The notes beneath the pieces were generated by a model. That model was given only the letters and a program-made list of their open reading frames with translations. It had not been told where the DNA came from and ran no database searches. Positions 37,078 through 46,058 of a stretch of DNA of 64,000 nt are shown one piece after another; the stretch's first letter is position 1, and the number at the start of each line of letters is the position of its first letter. This stretch comes from UBA3839 sp902776985 (GTDB taxonomy: Bacteria > Bacteroidota > Bacteroidia > Bacteroidales > Bacteroidaceae), in assembly GCA_902776985.1 (NCBI GenBank), contig CACYSD010000002.1:1-64000 (forward strand). Reading direction: 5' to 3'. Made by a program: the position numbers and the translations under genes.

Positions 37078-37106
37078 GAGACGAGTAAGGAAAATTTTAT
37101 CATGAC

Positions 37107-37715
37107 ATGAAAGAAGAATTTAATAAAGAAAATCTGAACAGCTCTGAATCTATCGACGAGGAAGAGTTGAAGGCTTCCCAAAAGACGGATCAAGTTAGCG
37201 ACGAAGCCGCCAAGGATGTGCAGAACGCATCTGAGGAATCATCACAGGAAACTGCTGAACCATTGTCTGAGTTGGAACAAGCTCAGGCTTTGGTTGAAGA
37301 ATACAAGGACAAGTACCTGCGCCAAGTTGCCGAATTCGACAACTACCGCAAACGTGTCATCAAGGAGAAGGCAGAACTTATCAAGAACGGAGGCGAGAAA
37401 GTCATTTCCGCCATCCTGCCTATCGTAGATGATTTTGAACGTGCCAGCGAAAACATGGCTAAGATGGAAGACATCGATGCTGTAAAGGAAGGAGTGGAAC
37501 TCATCATTGAGAAATTCCTCACAGCCCTCCACAAAGAAGGGCTTGAAAAGATTGATGCTGTAGGTCAGCCTTTCGATGTTGATTTCCACGAAGCCATCGC
37601 TATGGTTCCGTCACCAAGCGACGAGATGAAGGGCAAGGTAATTGACTGCGTTCAGACAGGATATAAGTTAAACGACAAAGTGATACGTCACGCTAAGGTG
37701 GCAGTAGCAGAATAA
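37107..37715 (+). CDS. grpE: nucleotide-exchange factor GrpE
   Basis: Releases ADP from DnaK. 202 residues: a disordered Ser/Glu-rich N-terminus (1-60), a long dimerisation helix containing YKDKYLRQVAEFDNYRKRV (residues about 72-90) and a C-terminal beta wing (FDVDFHEAIAMVPSP, ending VIRHAKVAVAE). Seven bases separate it from dnaJ, so the two are one transcript. dnaK is not in the window. Confidence 0.96.
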   Translation: MKEEFNKENLNSSESIDEEELKASQKTDQVSDEAAKDVQNASEESSQETAEPLSELEQAQALVEEYKDKYLRQVAEFDNYRKRVIKEKAELIKNGGEKVISAILPIVDDFERASENMAKMEDIDAVKEGVELIIEKFLTALHKEGLEKIDAVGQPFDVDFHEAIAMVPSPSDEMKGKVIDCVQTGYKLNDKVIRHAKVAVAE

Positions 37716-37722
37716 ACAGAAC

Positions 37723-38892
37723 ATGGCAAAGCGCGACTACTACGAAGTGCTGGGTGTGGCTAAGACAGCCAGCGAAACAGATATCAAGTCTGCATACAAG
37801 AAACTGGCAATCAAGTACCACCCTGACCGCAATCCTGGTGACAAGGAAGCAGAGGAGAAATTCAAGGAAGCAGCTGAAGCCTATGAAGTGCTGCACGACC
37901 CGAAGAAACGCCAGATGTACGACCAGTTCGGACATGCTGGAGTGAGCGGCGCAGCAGGAGGAGGCGGAGCCGGATTCTCAAGCGCAGAAGACATATTCTC
38001 TGCTTTCGGCGACATTTTCGAAGGTATGGGATTCGGAGGCTTTGGTGGGTTTGGAGGCTTCGGAGGAGGCAGCCGAGGACGTGCCCGCAAACCAGTTTTC
38101 CGCGGACAGGACCAGCGACTGCGTGTTGAACTCGACCTACAGGAAATCGTCAACGGCACCACAAAGAAATTCAAAGTAAAGAAGGCTGTTACCTGTAACA
38201 ATTGCCACGGTACAGGAAGTGCAGACGGCAAGACAGAGACCTGCACCAAGTGTAACGGAAGCGGTGTAGTAATCCGTACCCAGCGCACTATGCTCGGCAT
38301 GATGCAAACCCAGGAAGTATGTCCTGACTGCCACGGAGAAGGAACAATAATAAAAAATGTGTGTCACCATTGCCACGGAGAAGGTGTAGTCAACGGCGAA
38401 GAAGTCGTTGAAGTAAACTTCCCAGCAGGATTGGCAGACGGCATGGTTCTCACTCTTGAAGGCAAGGGCGGCGCCGGACGTCACAACGGAGTAGCCGGAG
38501 ACCTTCAGATTGTCATCAAGGAGAAAGCAAACGACACATTCATCCGTGACGGCAACGACCTCGTATATAACCTCCTGCTCTCTATCCCAACAGCAACTAT
38601 GGGCGGCACAGTCGAAGTACCTACTATCGACGGAAAGGCAAAAATCAACATTGCTCCAGGAACCCAACCAGGCACAGTTCTTCGTCTCAAAGGCAAGGGT
38701 GTTCCCGAACTGCAGGGATACAACCGAGGTCACAAAGGCGACGAAGTCATCAACATCAGCGTCTACATCCCAGAAACTCTATCCTCTGATGAGCATGAAA
38801 TGATGAAGAAAGTCAGCGACAGCGACAACTTCAAACCCAACGAATCGGTAAAGCAGAAAATCTTCAATAAATTCCGTTCCTACTTTGAATAA
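37723..38892 (+). CDS. dnaJ: molecular chaperone DnaJ
   Basis: Co-chaperone that stimulates DnaK ATPase and presents substrates. 389 residues: J domain with HPD (about 33-35, YHPDRNPGDKEAEEKF), a Gly/Phe-rich stretch (about 75-125) with repeated GFGG, four zinc-binding CxxCxGxG-type motifs (CNNCHGTGS, CTKCNGSGV, CPDCHGEGT, CHHCHGEGV), then the C-terminal substrate domains. It is a type I DnaJ, downstream of grpE. Confidence 0.97.
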   Translation: MAKRDYYEVLGVAKTASETDIKSAYKKLAIKYHPDRNPGDKEAEEKFKEAAEAYEVLHDPKKRQMYDQFGHAGVSGAAGGGGAGFSSAEDIFSAFGDIFEGMGFGGFGGFGGFGGGSRGRARKPVFRGQDQRLRVELDLQEIVNGTTKKFKVKKAVTCNNCHGTGSADGKTETCTKCNGSGVVIRTQRTMLGMMQTQEVCPDCHGEGTIIKNVCHHCHGEGVVNGEEVVEVNFPAGLADGMVLTLEGKGGAGRHNGVAGDLQIVIKEKANDTFIRDGNDLVYNLLLSIPTATMGGTVEVPTIDGKAKINIAPGTQPGTVLRLKGKGVPELQGYNRGHKGDEVINISVYIPETLSSDEHEMMKKVSDSDNFKPNESVKQKIFNKFRSYFE

Positions 38893-38900
38893 TTATGAAT

Positions 38901-38987
38901 TAATAATAAAGAATGAAGAATTCAGGTCACTTTTTGCCGAATGAGAAAATGTAACCTTTATTCTTCATTCTTCATTCTTTATTATTA
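38901..38987. repeat. 20-bp inverted repeat between dnaJ and folC
   Basis: TAATAATAAAGAATGAAGAA (38901-38920) and its exact inverse (38968-38987), with an additional TTCTTCATTC unit at 38961-38970. It fills the gap and ends three bases before the folC start. It is built from the same GAATGAAGAA word as 11011-11044 and has no strong T tract, so termination is only possible. Confidence 0.75.
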
Positions 38988-38990
38988 TTT

Positions 38991-40304
38991 ATGAATTACG
39001 ACTCTACTATAAAATATCTTTACGCCTGTGCTCCGCTGTTCCAGAATGTAGGGAAGGACGCATACAAGGAAGGGTTGGAGACAACCCTTTTGCTTGATGC
39101 CCATTTCGGACATCCACACCACAGCTACAAAACCATTCACATCGCCGGTACTAATGGCAAGGGATCATGTTCACACACCATCGCTGCCATTTTACAGTCA
39201 GCCGGCTACAAAGTAGGACTCTACACGTCTCCGCATCTGGTGGATTTCAGGGAAAGAATCCGTGTCAACGGACGCCCCATCACCAAACAGAGAGTAATCG
39301 ACTTCGTCAAAAACGAAAAAGCATTCTTCGAACCACTCCATCCTTCATTCTTCGAACTCACCACAGCCCTTGCACTACTCTACTTCAAAGAGCAAAAGGT
39401 AGATGTAGCGGTGATTGAAGTAGGACTCGGCGGCAGGCTCGACTGCACCAACATCATCCATCCTCTGCTCTCCATAATAACCAATATCAGTTTCGACCAC
39501 ACCAACCTGCTCGGCAATACACTCGCAAAAATAGCATGGGAAAAAGCCGGAATAATTAAGCACGATGTACCTGTATGCATCGGAGAGTACACAGCAGAGA
39601 CAAGACCAGTGTTCGACGCTGCAGCAAAGGAGAGAGAAACCAGACTAATCTACGCAGAAGATTCCAAGGAAGTCCTTTCGTACAAGATATGTAAGAGAGG
39701 CGGAATTGACTACACAACTCAATCTTTCGGACAAATCCACGGAGAACTTGGCGGCATTTATCAGAAAGCAAATACCAACACTATACTTCATGCCGTCAGT
39801 CAGCTCAGACAAGTCGGGCTGCAAATCGAGCAGGAACATATTTCCAAAGGCTTCGCTAAAGTATGCTCGCTAACCCACCTCGTGGGACGCTGGCAAAAGT
39901 TATCAAGCCATCCTCGTACATACTGCGACACAGGTCATAACATAGCAGGTATTCAGTATATTACCAACCAGTTATTGATGCAAGACTTTAACCAACTACA
40001 CATAGTTTTCGGTATGGTAAACGACAAGGATATCAACGGAGTACTCGACATTCTGCCACGTCATGCACAATACTATTTCTGCCAGGCATCGGTAAAACGA
40101 TCACTTGACAGTAGCAACCTTGCTCAACTGGCATGGCAGCACAAACTCAAAGGCAGAACATTCCCGACTGTTGCCGCTGCATACGAAGCAGCACGGAAGA
40201 ATGCCACCGACACAGATTATATATTTATAGGTGGAAGTTCCTTTGTGGTCGCAGACCTGTTAACATACATCAAGAACTGTAAAAAGAATAACGCTGGAAA
40301 GTAA
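38991..40304 (+). CDS. folC: folylpolyglutamate/dihydrofolate synthase
   Basis: Adds glutamate to folates and/or dihydropteroate. 437 residues with the Mur-ligase-like P-loop HIAGTNGKGSCSHTIAAIL, the carbamylated-Lys region and EVGLGGRLDCTN, then SFDHTNLLGNTLAKIAWEKAGI. Total length and motifs are normal. It follows dnaJ across a repeat. Its stop codon lies inside its own terminator hairpin. Confidence 0.95.
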   Translation: MNYDSTIKYLYACAPLFQNVGKDAYKEGLETTLLLDAHFGHPHHSYKTIHIAGTNGKGSCSHTIAAILQSAGYKVGLYTSPHLVDFRERIRVNGRPITKQRVIDFVKNEKAFFEPLHPSFFELTTALALLYFKEQKVDVAVIEVGLGGRLDCTNIIHPLLSIITNISFDHTNLLGNTLAKIAWEKAGIIKHDVPVCIGEYTAETRPVFDAAAKERETRLIYAEDSKEVLSYKICKRGGIDYTTQSFGQIHGELGGIYQKANTNTILHAVSQLRQVGLQIEQEHISKGFAKVCSLTHLVGRWQKLSSHPRTYCDTGHNIAGIQYITNQLLMQDFNQLHIVFGMVNDKDINGVLDILPRHAQYYFCQASVKRSLDSSNLAQLAWQHKLKGRTFPTVAAAYEAARKNATDTDYIFIGGSSFVVADLLTYIKNCKKNNAGK

Positions 40305-40332
40305 GAAAAATCACTTTTCAGCGTTTTTTTTT
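40290..40332 (+). terminator. folC terminator overlapping the stop
   Basis: AACGCTG(G)AAAGT pairs with ACTTTTCAGCGTT and is followed by eight T. The folC stop at 40302-40304 lies in the stem-loop. Confidence 0.85.
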
Positions 40333-40462
40333 ATAAAAAATGTATTTAAATTCTTTTTCTTCAAAAAAAATCGTTTTATTTGCAGTAGAAAATCATCTGA
40401 AGTGACTAAAACAGTCACAAAGTAACTTGAAAACTAACAACAACTAAATACACTTAACAACT

Positions 40463-41551
40463 ATGAGCACAGTTAAAGCAGGCTGCCTCTGCGGCCTGAA
40501 AGCAGCAGATTTTCAGAAGGAAGTAGACGGCAAGCACACAGACCTCTACATCCTCACAAACAGCAAAGGCTATGAAGTAGCTGCAACCAACTATGGAGGC
40601 GCACTCGTAGCAATCATGGTTCCGGACAAAGACGGTAAAGTCGCAAACGTGATTCAAGGACACGACAACATCGACGACGTCATCTCAAGTCCCGAACCAT
40701 TTTTGTCTACCCTCATCGGACGCTACGGCAACCGTATCTGCAAGGGTAAGTTCACACTTGAAGGCAAGGAATACAGCCTCGCCATCAACAACGGTCCCAA
40801 TGCACTCCATGGTGGACCAACAGGATTCCATAAGCGTGTATGGGACGCTCAGCAGATTTCTGCTAACCAGCTCCGTCTTCACTACACAGCTGAAGATATG
40901 GAAGAAGGTTTCCCTGGACGTTTGGAAATGACCGTTGACTATATCTGGACGGATGACAACGAACTCGTTATCAACTACAGCGGCACAACTGACAAGACCA
41001 CAATCGTAAACATGACCCATCACGGTTATTTCTCAATTGCCGGTATTGCCAATCCAACCCCAACTATCGATGACCTGATTTGCGAGATTAACGCAGATCA
41101 CTACATTCCAATCGATGATACCAGTATTCCACTCGGTCCTATCGAAAGCGTAAAGGGCACTCCATTCGACTTCACTACTCCAAAGCCTGTAGGACGTGAC
41201 ATCGACGCAGACGACATTCAGACAAAGAACGGTGCCGGCTACGACCATTGCTTCGTACTCAACAAAAAGGAAGAAGGCGAATGCTCGTTTGCTGCTCGCA
41301 TTACAGAGCCAAAGAGCGGACGCACTATGGAAGTATATACTACAGAACCGGGTGTTCAGGTCTACACAGACAACTGGGCAACAGGCTATCCACTACAGCA
41401 CGGAGCTACAGCACCTCGCCGCTCAGCCATCTGCTTCGAGGCACAGCACTTCCCCGACAGTCCGAACCGTCCATTCTATCCATCTGTAGTTCTGAAGCCA
41501 GGTGAGGTCTACACACAGAAGACAGTATACAAGTTCGGTGTAGCAAAATAA
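40463..41551 (+). CDS. galM: aldose 1-epimerase (mutarotase)
   Basis: Interconverts alpha- and beta-galactose (and glucose) so galactokinase receives the alpha form. 362 residues; family motifs NYGGALVAIMVPDKDG, LIGRYGNRICKGKF, ALHGGPTGFHKRVWDA, the catalytic His in MTHHGYFSIAG, the Asp/His pair in GYDHCFVL and a late catalytic Glu in ICFEAQHFPDSPN. First gene of galM - small membrane protein - transporter - galK. A weak -7 match (TTTATTTG, 40375) precedes it. Confidence 0.95.
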   Translation: MSTVKAGCLCGLKAADFQKEVDGKHTDLYILTNSKGYEVAATNYGGALVAIMVPDKDGKVANVIQGHDNIDDVISSPEPFLSTLIGRYGNRICKGKFTLEGKEYSLAINNGPNALHGGPTGFHKRVWDAQQISANQLRLHYTAEDMEEGFPGRLEMTVDYIWTDDNELVINYSGTTDKTTIVNMTHHGYFSIAGIANPTPTIDDLICEINADHYIPIDDTSIPLGPIESVKGTPFDFTTPKPVGRDIDADDIQTKNGAGYDHCFVLNKKEEGECSFAARITEPKSGRTMEVYTTEPGVQVYTDNWATGYPLQHGATAPRRSAICFEAQHFPDSPNRPFYPSVVLKPGEVYTQKTVYKFGVAK

Positions 41552-41579
41552 GGACATACTAACTAACAACACCATAATT

Positions 41580-41984
41580 ATGAACAATAAAAAATCCACA
41601 CTTGCCATAACAGGAATACTCCTTCTGCTGGTTCCAAACCTCATCTACCTCATCACGAGCGTAATGGAGTTTTCAGGGAAAGTAGTTGTAGGCTCCTCTG
41701 GCATATTCTCCTACAACGCATGGAAAATAATGATTCTGGTTAACAACATCCTCAGTTTCCTCGGATTTGCATTTCTCCTTGCGCATTTCGCTCAAGGCTC
41801 AGGCTCAGAAAAGGCAAAGCCAAAAGCGCCGGTAATGCCGCAACAATACCAGCAGCCTATGCAGCAGCAGTATCAGCAACCTGTTCAGCAGCAGTATCAG
41901 CAACCTGTTCAGCAGCAGTATCAGCAACCTGCACAGCAGCAATACCAGCAGCCAGCCAATAGCTCATTCCAACCAAACATCTAA
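41580..41984 (+). CDS. small membrane protein with Gln-rich tandem repeats
   Basis: 134 residues of unknown function: two hydrophobic helices (about 8-30 and 47-72) and a cytosolic or exposed tail made of five QQYQQP(V/M/A) repeats (about 87-126). The repeats are encoded by a near-identical 24-bp DNA unit. It sits 28 bases after galM and 38 before the transporter, so it is probably co-expressed with galactose uptake genes. The tail has the composition of a low-complexity or interaction region. Confidence 0.7.
   Translation: MNNKKSTLAITGILLLLVPNLIYLITSVMEFSGKVVVGSSGIFSYNAWKIMILVNNILSFLGFAFLLAHFAQGSGSEKAKPKAPVMPQQYQQPMQQQYQQPVQQQYQQPVQQQYQQPAQQQYQQPANSSFQPNI
41839..41960 (+). repeat. 24-bp coding tandem repeat
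   Basis: About five copies of CAGCAGCAGTATCAGCAACC plus a 4-base end, partly identical at DNA level. The unit is a multiple of three, so copy-number changes stay in frame. Confidence 0.8.
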
Positions 41985-42022
41985 TCGTATAATTGTAAAT
42001 TGTAAAATTGTATAATAACATT

Positions 42023-43228
42023 ATGTCACAAAAACAAACACCGAACTACACGTTCGCCCTAATCGTAATGTTCATTGTGTGTTTCCTCATCGGATTCATC
42101 ACAACAATGAACAACTCAATGATTGACTTCTGTACAAAAGCATTCAACCTCAATGCTCAGCAAGGTCAGTATGTTAACACAGCATTCTACGGAGCTTATC
42201 TCCTGGCAATTCCATTCTCTATGCTCATGAGCAAGATCGGCTATAAGAAGACACTTCTTCTCGGACTTGCTGTAGCAGGTATTGGATTCGTTATCAACTC
42301 ATTCGGAATCAAGTCAGTACTTGGTAGCGAAACGGCCACCATATATGCCATCTTCCTCGGCACTATGTGTCTCGTAGCAATGGGCGTTGTGATGCTTCAG
42401 AACGTAGCCAACCCTTACGTGATGGTACTCGGTAAGCCAGAGTCAGGAGCGTTCCGCATGACCCTCTCTCAGGCACTCAACTCTGTAGCAACAACCGTTG
42501 CCCCAATGTTTATCACAGCAGTTATTATCGGTAAGCAGACACCACAACCTGAAGCAGTTCCAGCTCCATACCTCGGAATCGGAATCTTCACACTCGTACT
42601 CTGCGCCATCCTCCTCTTCCTCAAGCTTCCTGAGATCAAGGAAGAAGAGCAAGCTGCAGACAACGGTGAGGCAAAGAAATACAAGAGCAGCGTATTTAAG
42701 TATCCACATGTATGGTTCGGAGCACTCGGTATCTTCTTCTACATGGGACTCGAGATTGGTATTCCATCCATGCTTCCTTACAAGCTTGGTGAAGGCGTCA
42801 ACGCTACAGACTTCCTTTGGATGTACTGGGGCGGTATGATGGTAGGACGATTCATCGGTGCCGGCATCCTCGCAAAGTTCGAACCACGCAAGCTTCTCAC
42901 AGCATGTCTCCTTCTCGGCGCATTCTGCGTAGGACTCTCGTTCCTCTTCTCAGGCATGGCAAGCGCATACTGCCTGTTGGCTGCAGGTCTCTTCCACTCG
43001 GTAATGTGGCCACTTATCTTCAACCTCGGTCTTCAGGAACTCGGTCCTCACACCAAGACAGCCAGTGGTGTTATCAACACAGGTGTTATTGGTGGTGCCC
43101 TCCTCACCCCACTCATGGGTTGGGTAGTTGACATCTCAACAGTAGCTGTAGCTCTCTGCCTCATGTTCGTTTACTATCTCTACGAACTTTGGTTCTGCTG
43201 GCGCGGCTCTCGTGTAGGACTTAAGTAA
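42023..43228 (+). CDS. sugar:proton MFS transporter (FucP/GluP type)
   Basis: 401 residues with about 12 membrane helices. Family clues are FALIVMFIVCFLIGFITTMNN, NTAFYGAYLLAIPFS, GFVINSFG, NPYVMVLGKPESGAFRMTL and a central loop with PEIKEEEQ. I start at ATG 42023 (MSQKQTPNYTFAL) rather than the TTG 15 bases earlier. Between galM and galK, galactose or glucose is the natural substrate. The symbol gluP is avoided because fucose/glucose/galactose members are not separable here. Confidence 0.92.
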   Translation: MSQKQTPNYTFALIVMFIVCFLIGFITTMNNSMIDFCTKAFNLNAQQGQYVNTAFYGAYLLAIPFSMLMSKIGYKKTLLLGLAVAGIGFVINSFGIKSVLGSETATIYAIFLGTMCLVAMGVVMLQNVANPYVMVLGKPESGAFRMTLSQALNSVATTVAPMFITAVIIGKQTPQPEAVPAPYLGIGIFTLVLCAILLFLKLPEIKEEEQAADNGEAKKYKSSVFKYPHVWFGALGIFFYMGLEIGIPSMLPYKLGEGVNATDFLWMYWGGMMVGRFIGAGILAKFEPRKLLTACLLLGAFCVGLSFLFSGMASAYCLLAAGLFHSVMWPLIFNLGLQELGPHTKTASGVINTGVIGGALLTPLMGWVVDISTVAVALCLMFVYYLYELWFCWRGSRVGLK

Positions 43229-43256
43229 AGAACTCAAGAACTTAAAAACTTAATTA
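43229..43256. repeat. GAACTCAAGAACTTAAAAACTT word repeat
   Basis: Between the transporter and galK: AACTCAAGAACTTAAAAACT matches the reverse complement of the 57590-57750 array unit with one or two changes. A further trace (AAGAACTTAAGGACTCAAAA) lies just before tamB at 46035. Confidence 0.6.
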
Positions 43257-43288
43257 AATATTGTCTAACATAATAAATCCTAATCATT

Positions 43289-44455
43289 ATGAAACTAACA
43301 ATTGATGATGTAAGAAGTCGCTTCATTAAGCACTTCGATGGTGAAACCGGCAGTGTATATGCTTCTCCTGGTAGAATCAACCTTATTGGTGAGCACACCG
43401 ACTACAACGGTGGCTTCGTATTCCCAGGAGCGGTTCAGCAAGGAATGATTGCTGAAATCAAGCCAAACGGCACACGCAAGATTCGCGCATACTCTATCGA
43501 CCTCAAGGACTATGACGAGTTCTCACTCGACGACGAGAAAGGTCCACGCGCAAGCCACTTCCGCTATATCTTCGGTGTAGCACGTGAGATGATGGCACTC
43601 GGTGTACCAGTAGAAGGATTCGACACAGCATTCGCAGGCGATGTTCCACTCGGAGCAGGTATGTCTTCGTCCGCAGCACTCGAAAGCTGCTATGCATTCG
43701 CAATCAACGACCTCTTCGGTGACAACAAGATCGACAAGATGACACTCGCCAAGGTTGGTCAGGCAACAGAGCACAAGTATCTCGGTCTCAAGTGCGGTAT
43801 CATGGATCAGTTCGCATCAGTTTACGGCAAGAAGGGCAACCTTATGCGTCTCGACTGCCGCAGCGGTGAATTCCAGTACTTCCCATGGAATCCTAAGGGC
43901 TACCGCCTCGTTCTCATCAACTCATGCGTAAAGCACGAACTCGTAGGCTCACCATACAACGATCGTCGCAACTCTTGTGAGAACGTAGCCAAGCACGTAG
44001 CAGCAAAGCACCCAGACCTCAAGATTGAGACTCTGCGCGATTGCACATGGGAGAACCTCGAAGAAGTTAAGGACGAGGTAGGCGAAGTAGATTATCGTCG
44101 TGCTAAATTCGTACTTGGCGAAAAAGACCGCGTGCTTGCAGTCAGCGACGCCCTCGAGGCAGGCGACTACGAGAAGGTAGGTCAGATGATGTATGAGACT
44201 CACGAAGGACTGAGCAAGGACTACGAAGTAAGCTGCGAGGAACTCGATTTCCTCAACGATGTAGCTCACGACTGCGGTGTAGCAGGCTCACGTATCATGG
44301 GCGGTGGTTTCGGTGGTTGTACAATCAACCTCGTTGCTGACGAACTCTACAAGACCTTCATCAATGAAGCCAAGAAGCGCTACAAGGAGAAATTCGGCAA
44401 GGATTGCATCGCTATCGACGTTGTCATCGGCGACGGCAGCCGCAAGCTTTGCTAA
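43289..44455 (+). CDS. galK: galactokinase
   Basis: Phosphorylates alpha-galactose at C1, the first committed Leloir step. 388 residues with the galactokinase signature GRINLIGEHTDYNGGFVF, the GHMP ATP motif PLGAGMSSSAALE, catalytic Asp in LKCGIMDQFAS and the C-terminal GGGFGGCTINLV. Last gene of the operon, 60 bases after the transporter across a word-repeat, with a strong terminator following. galT and galE are not in the window. Confidence 0.97.
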   Translation: MKLTIDDVRSRFIKHFDGETGSVYASPGRINLIGEHTDYNGGFVFPGAVQQGMIAEIKPNGTRKIRAYSIDLKDYDEFSLDDEKGPRASHFRYIFGVAREMMALGVPVEGFDTAFAGDVPLGAGMSSSAALESCYAFAINDLFGDNKIDKMTLAKVGQATEHKYLGLKCGIMDQFASVYGKKGNLMRLDCRSGEFQYFPWNPKGYRLVLINSCVKHELVGSPYNDRRNSCENVAKHVAAKHPDLKIETLRDCTWENLEEVKDEVGEVDYRRAKFVLGEKDRVLAVSDALEAGDYEKVGQMMYETHEGLSKDYEVSCEELDFLNDVAHDCGVAGSRIMGGGFGGCTINLVADELYKTFINEAKKRYKEKFGKDCIAIDVVIGDGSRKLC

Positions 44456-44482
44456 ATAACCAAAATTCATTAATCAACCCTC

Positions 44483-44522
44483 GTAATCCCCACTCGTTAA
44501 TCCTGTGGGGATTACTTTTTTG
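44483..44522 (+). terminator. galactose operon terminator
   Basis: GTAATCCCCAC (44483-44493) pairs perfectly with GTGGGGATTAC (44505-44515) and is followed by seven T. Confidence 0.9.
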
Positions 44523-44591
44523 TAGTTATGTCTCTTCTTAAACAAAAAATCCGTGGTTGAGTGAGCTAAGACGAATGTTTTTTAGAAAAAA

Positions 44592-44624
44592 CTTTCACGC
44601 ATTGGATAAATTGTTGTAACTTTG
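44592..44624 (+). promoter_or_regulatory. promoter of the TPR-ribH-tamB-nadE region
   Basis: TTTC (44592-44595), a 21-nt spacer and TAACTTTG (44617-44624), a consensus -7 box, 86 bases before the TPR gene. Confidence 0.65.
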
Positions 44625-44709
44625 CACGACAGAATGGATTCTGATAAAAATCGGCGTCCGTACTTAAATCAGCCGTAAAGAATTAAAAACAAAATTAATT
44701 AAATACAAA

Positions 44710-45402
44710 ATGTCAAAGAAGAACAAAAAAGAAGAAGCAATCGGCTTGGACGTAACCTTGAACAAGTCGGAGGCATTTATTGAGAAGCATTTTAAGAAAA
44801 TCCTTCTCTGCATTGCAGCTATTGCAGTGGTATTTGCAGCAATTTACATCTATCGTGGTCACCGCGCAAGTGTGGAAACTGAGGCTCAGACAGCAATGGC
44901 AAAGAGCCAGCGTGCATTTCAGATGGATCAGTTTGAGCAGGCTCTCAACGGTGACGGTGCTATGGAGAAGGGTTTCATCAAAATTATCGACGAGTACAGC
45001 GGCACAGCTACAGCTAACTTGGCAAAGTACTACGCTGGTATCTGCTACTACAATCTGGGTAAGATTGACGAAGCTATCTCTATGTTGGAAGACTTCGACC
45101 AGCAGGACGACGCTCTGATTTCTCCTGCATCATTTGCAGCCCTGGGTGACTGCTATGTAGCAAAGGGTGACAAGCAGAAGGGTGTTGAGCTTTTCGAGAA
45201 AGCTGCCAAAGAATCTGACAGCAGAGCAGAAGGCGGTGTAAACAACTCACAGTCTCCTCAGTTCCTGCTCAAGGCCGCAAAAATTTACGAAGACCTGAAC
45301 CAGAACGACAAGGCTCTGGAGCTTTACAAGAAAATCAAGAGCGACTATGCTTCTCAGTTGTCTGTTGAAATGGACAAGTATATTGAAAGACTGAGTAAGT
45401 AA
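44710..45402 (+). CDS. tetratricopeptide-repeat membrane protein (YfgM-like)
   Basis: 230 residues: cytoplasmic Lys-rich N-terminus, one membrane helix (about 35-52, KKILLCIAAIAVVFAAIYIY) and an extracytoplasmic TPR region (about 60-225) with TPR-type YYAGICYYNLGKIDEAISML and FAALGDCYVAKGDKQKGVEL. The single-helix plus TPR plan resembles YfgM, an ancillary factor at SecYEG, but orthology is unproven. It leads a same-strand run into ribH; a G/C-rich and an inverted word repeat occupy the gap. Confidence 0.9.
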   Translation: MSKKNKKEEAIGLDVTLNKSEAFIEKHFKKILLCIAAIAVVFAAIYIYRGHRASVETEAQTAMAKSQRAFQMDQFEQALNGDGAMEKGFIKIIDEYSGTATANLAKYYAGICYYNLGKIDEAISMLEDFDQQDDALISPASFAALGDCYVAKGDKQKGVELFEKAAKESDSRAEGGVNNSQSPQFLLKAAKIYEDLNQNDKALELYKKIKSDYASQLSVEMDKYIERLSK

Positions 45403-45405
45403 AAA

Positions 45406-45440
45406 AGTCCCCTCTAACTTCCCCGTAAATGGGAGAATAA
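45406..45440 (+). repeat. G/C-rich repeat, copy c
   Basis: AGTCCCCTCTAACTTCCCCG then TAAATGGGAGAA: a degenerate member of the family seen at 2338 and 60639, directly after the TPR stop. Confidence 0.45.
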
Positions 45441-45486
45441 GTGAAGCGTGAAGTGATAGTACTGATACCATCGCTTCACGCTTCAC
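45441..45486. repeat. GTGAAGC inverted word repeat
   Basis: GTGAAGCGTGAAGTGAT (45441-45457) is mirrored by ATCGCTTCACGCTTCAC (45470-45486), 16 of 17 positions complementary. The word and the following GTGATAGTA recur between nadE and the ABC gene. Confidence 0.75.
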
Positions 45487-45510
45487 ACTTCACAACCAAC
45501 ATTAATTATC

Positions 45511-45996
45511 ATGGCAACAAAGAATCATAATCTATCGGAATATAATCCAGAGACGGTGCCCGATGGTGCAGGCATGCGCATTGGCATCGTGGTAAGTGAA
45601 TGGAATGAAAACATAACTGGTGCTCTGCTCGACGGAGCTATCAACACTCTCATGCGTCACGGTGTGGCAAAATCAAACATTAAGGTTGTAACTGTGCCTG
45701 GAAGCTTTGAGCTTATCTTCGGTGCCAACAAGATGACTAAGTGTGATGTAGACGCTGTGATTGCAATAGGATGTGTGATTCGTGGTGACACTCCTCACTT
45801 CGACTATATCTGCCAGGGAACCACCCAAGGACTTGCTCACCTGAACGCCACTGGTGACATTCCTGTAATCTACGGACTTATCACTACCAACGACATGAAC
45901 CAGGCTCTCGATCGTGCCGGTGGTGCGCTGGGCAATAAGGGTGACGAGTGCGCTATCACGGCGTTGAAGATGGTAAGAGTAAATAAAGGTATATAA
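45511..45996 (+). CDS. ribH: 6,7-dimethyl-8-ribityllumazine synthase
   Basis: Penultimate step of riboflavin synthesis: joins the ribityl-uracil and 3,4-dihydroxybutanone phosphate. 161 residues; conserved IGIVVSEWNENITGALLDGA, GSFELIFGANKM, ecological motif IAIGCVIRGDTPHFDYIC and PVIYGLITTNDMNQALDRAGG. Length and motifs are normal. Other rib genes are not adjacent. It lies between the TPR gene and tamB on the same strand. Confidence 0.96.
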   Translation: MATKNHNLSEYNPETVPDGAGMRIGIVVSEWNENITGALLDGAINTLMRHGVAKSNIKVVTVPGSFELIFGANKMTKCDVDAVIAIGCVIRGDTPHFDYICQGTTQGLAHLNATGDIPVIYGLITTNDMNQALDRAGGALGNKGDECAITALKMVRVNKGI

Positions 45997-46058
45997 TTCA
46001 TAATTAAAGAATTTATAATTATAAGCCATTGGGATAAGAACTTAAGGACTCAAAACCA

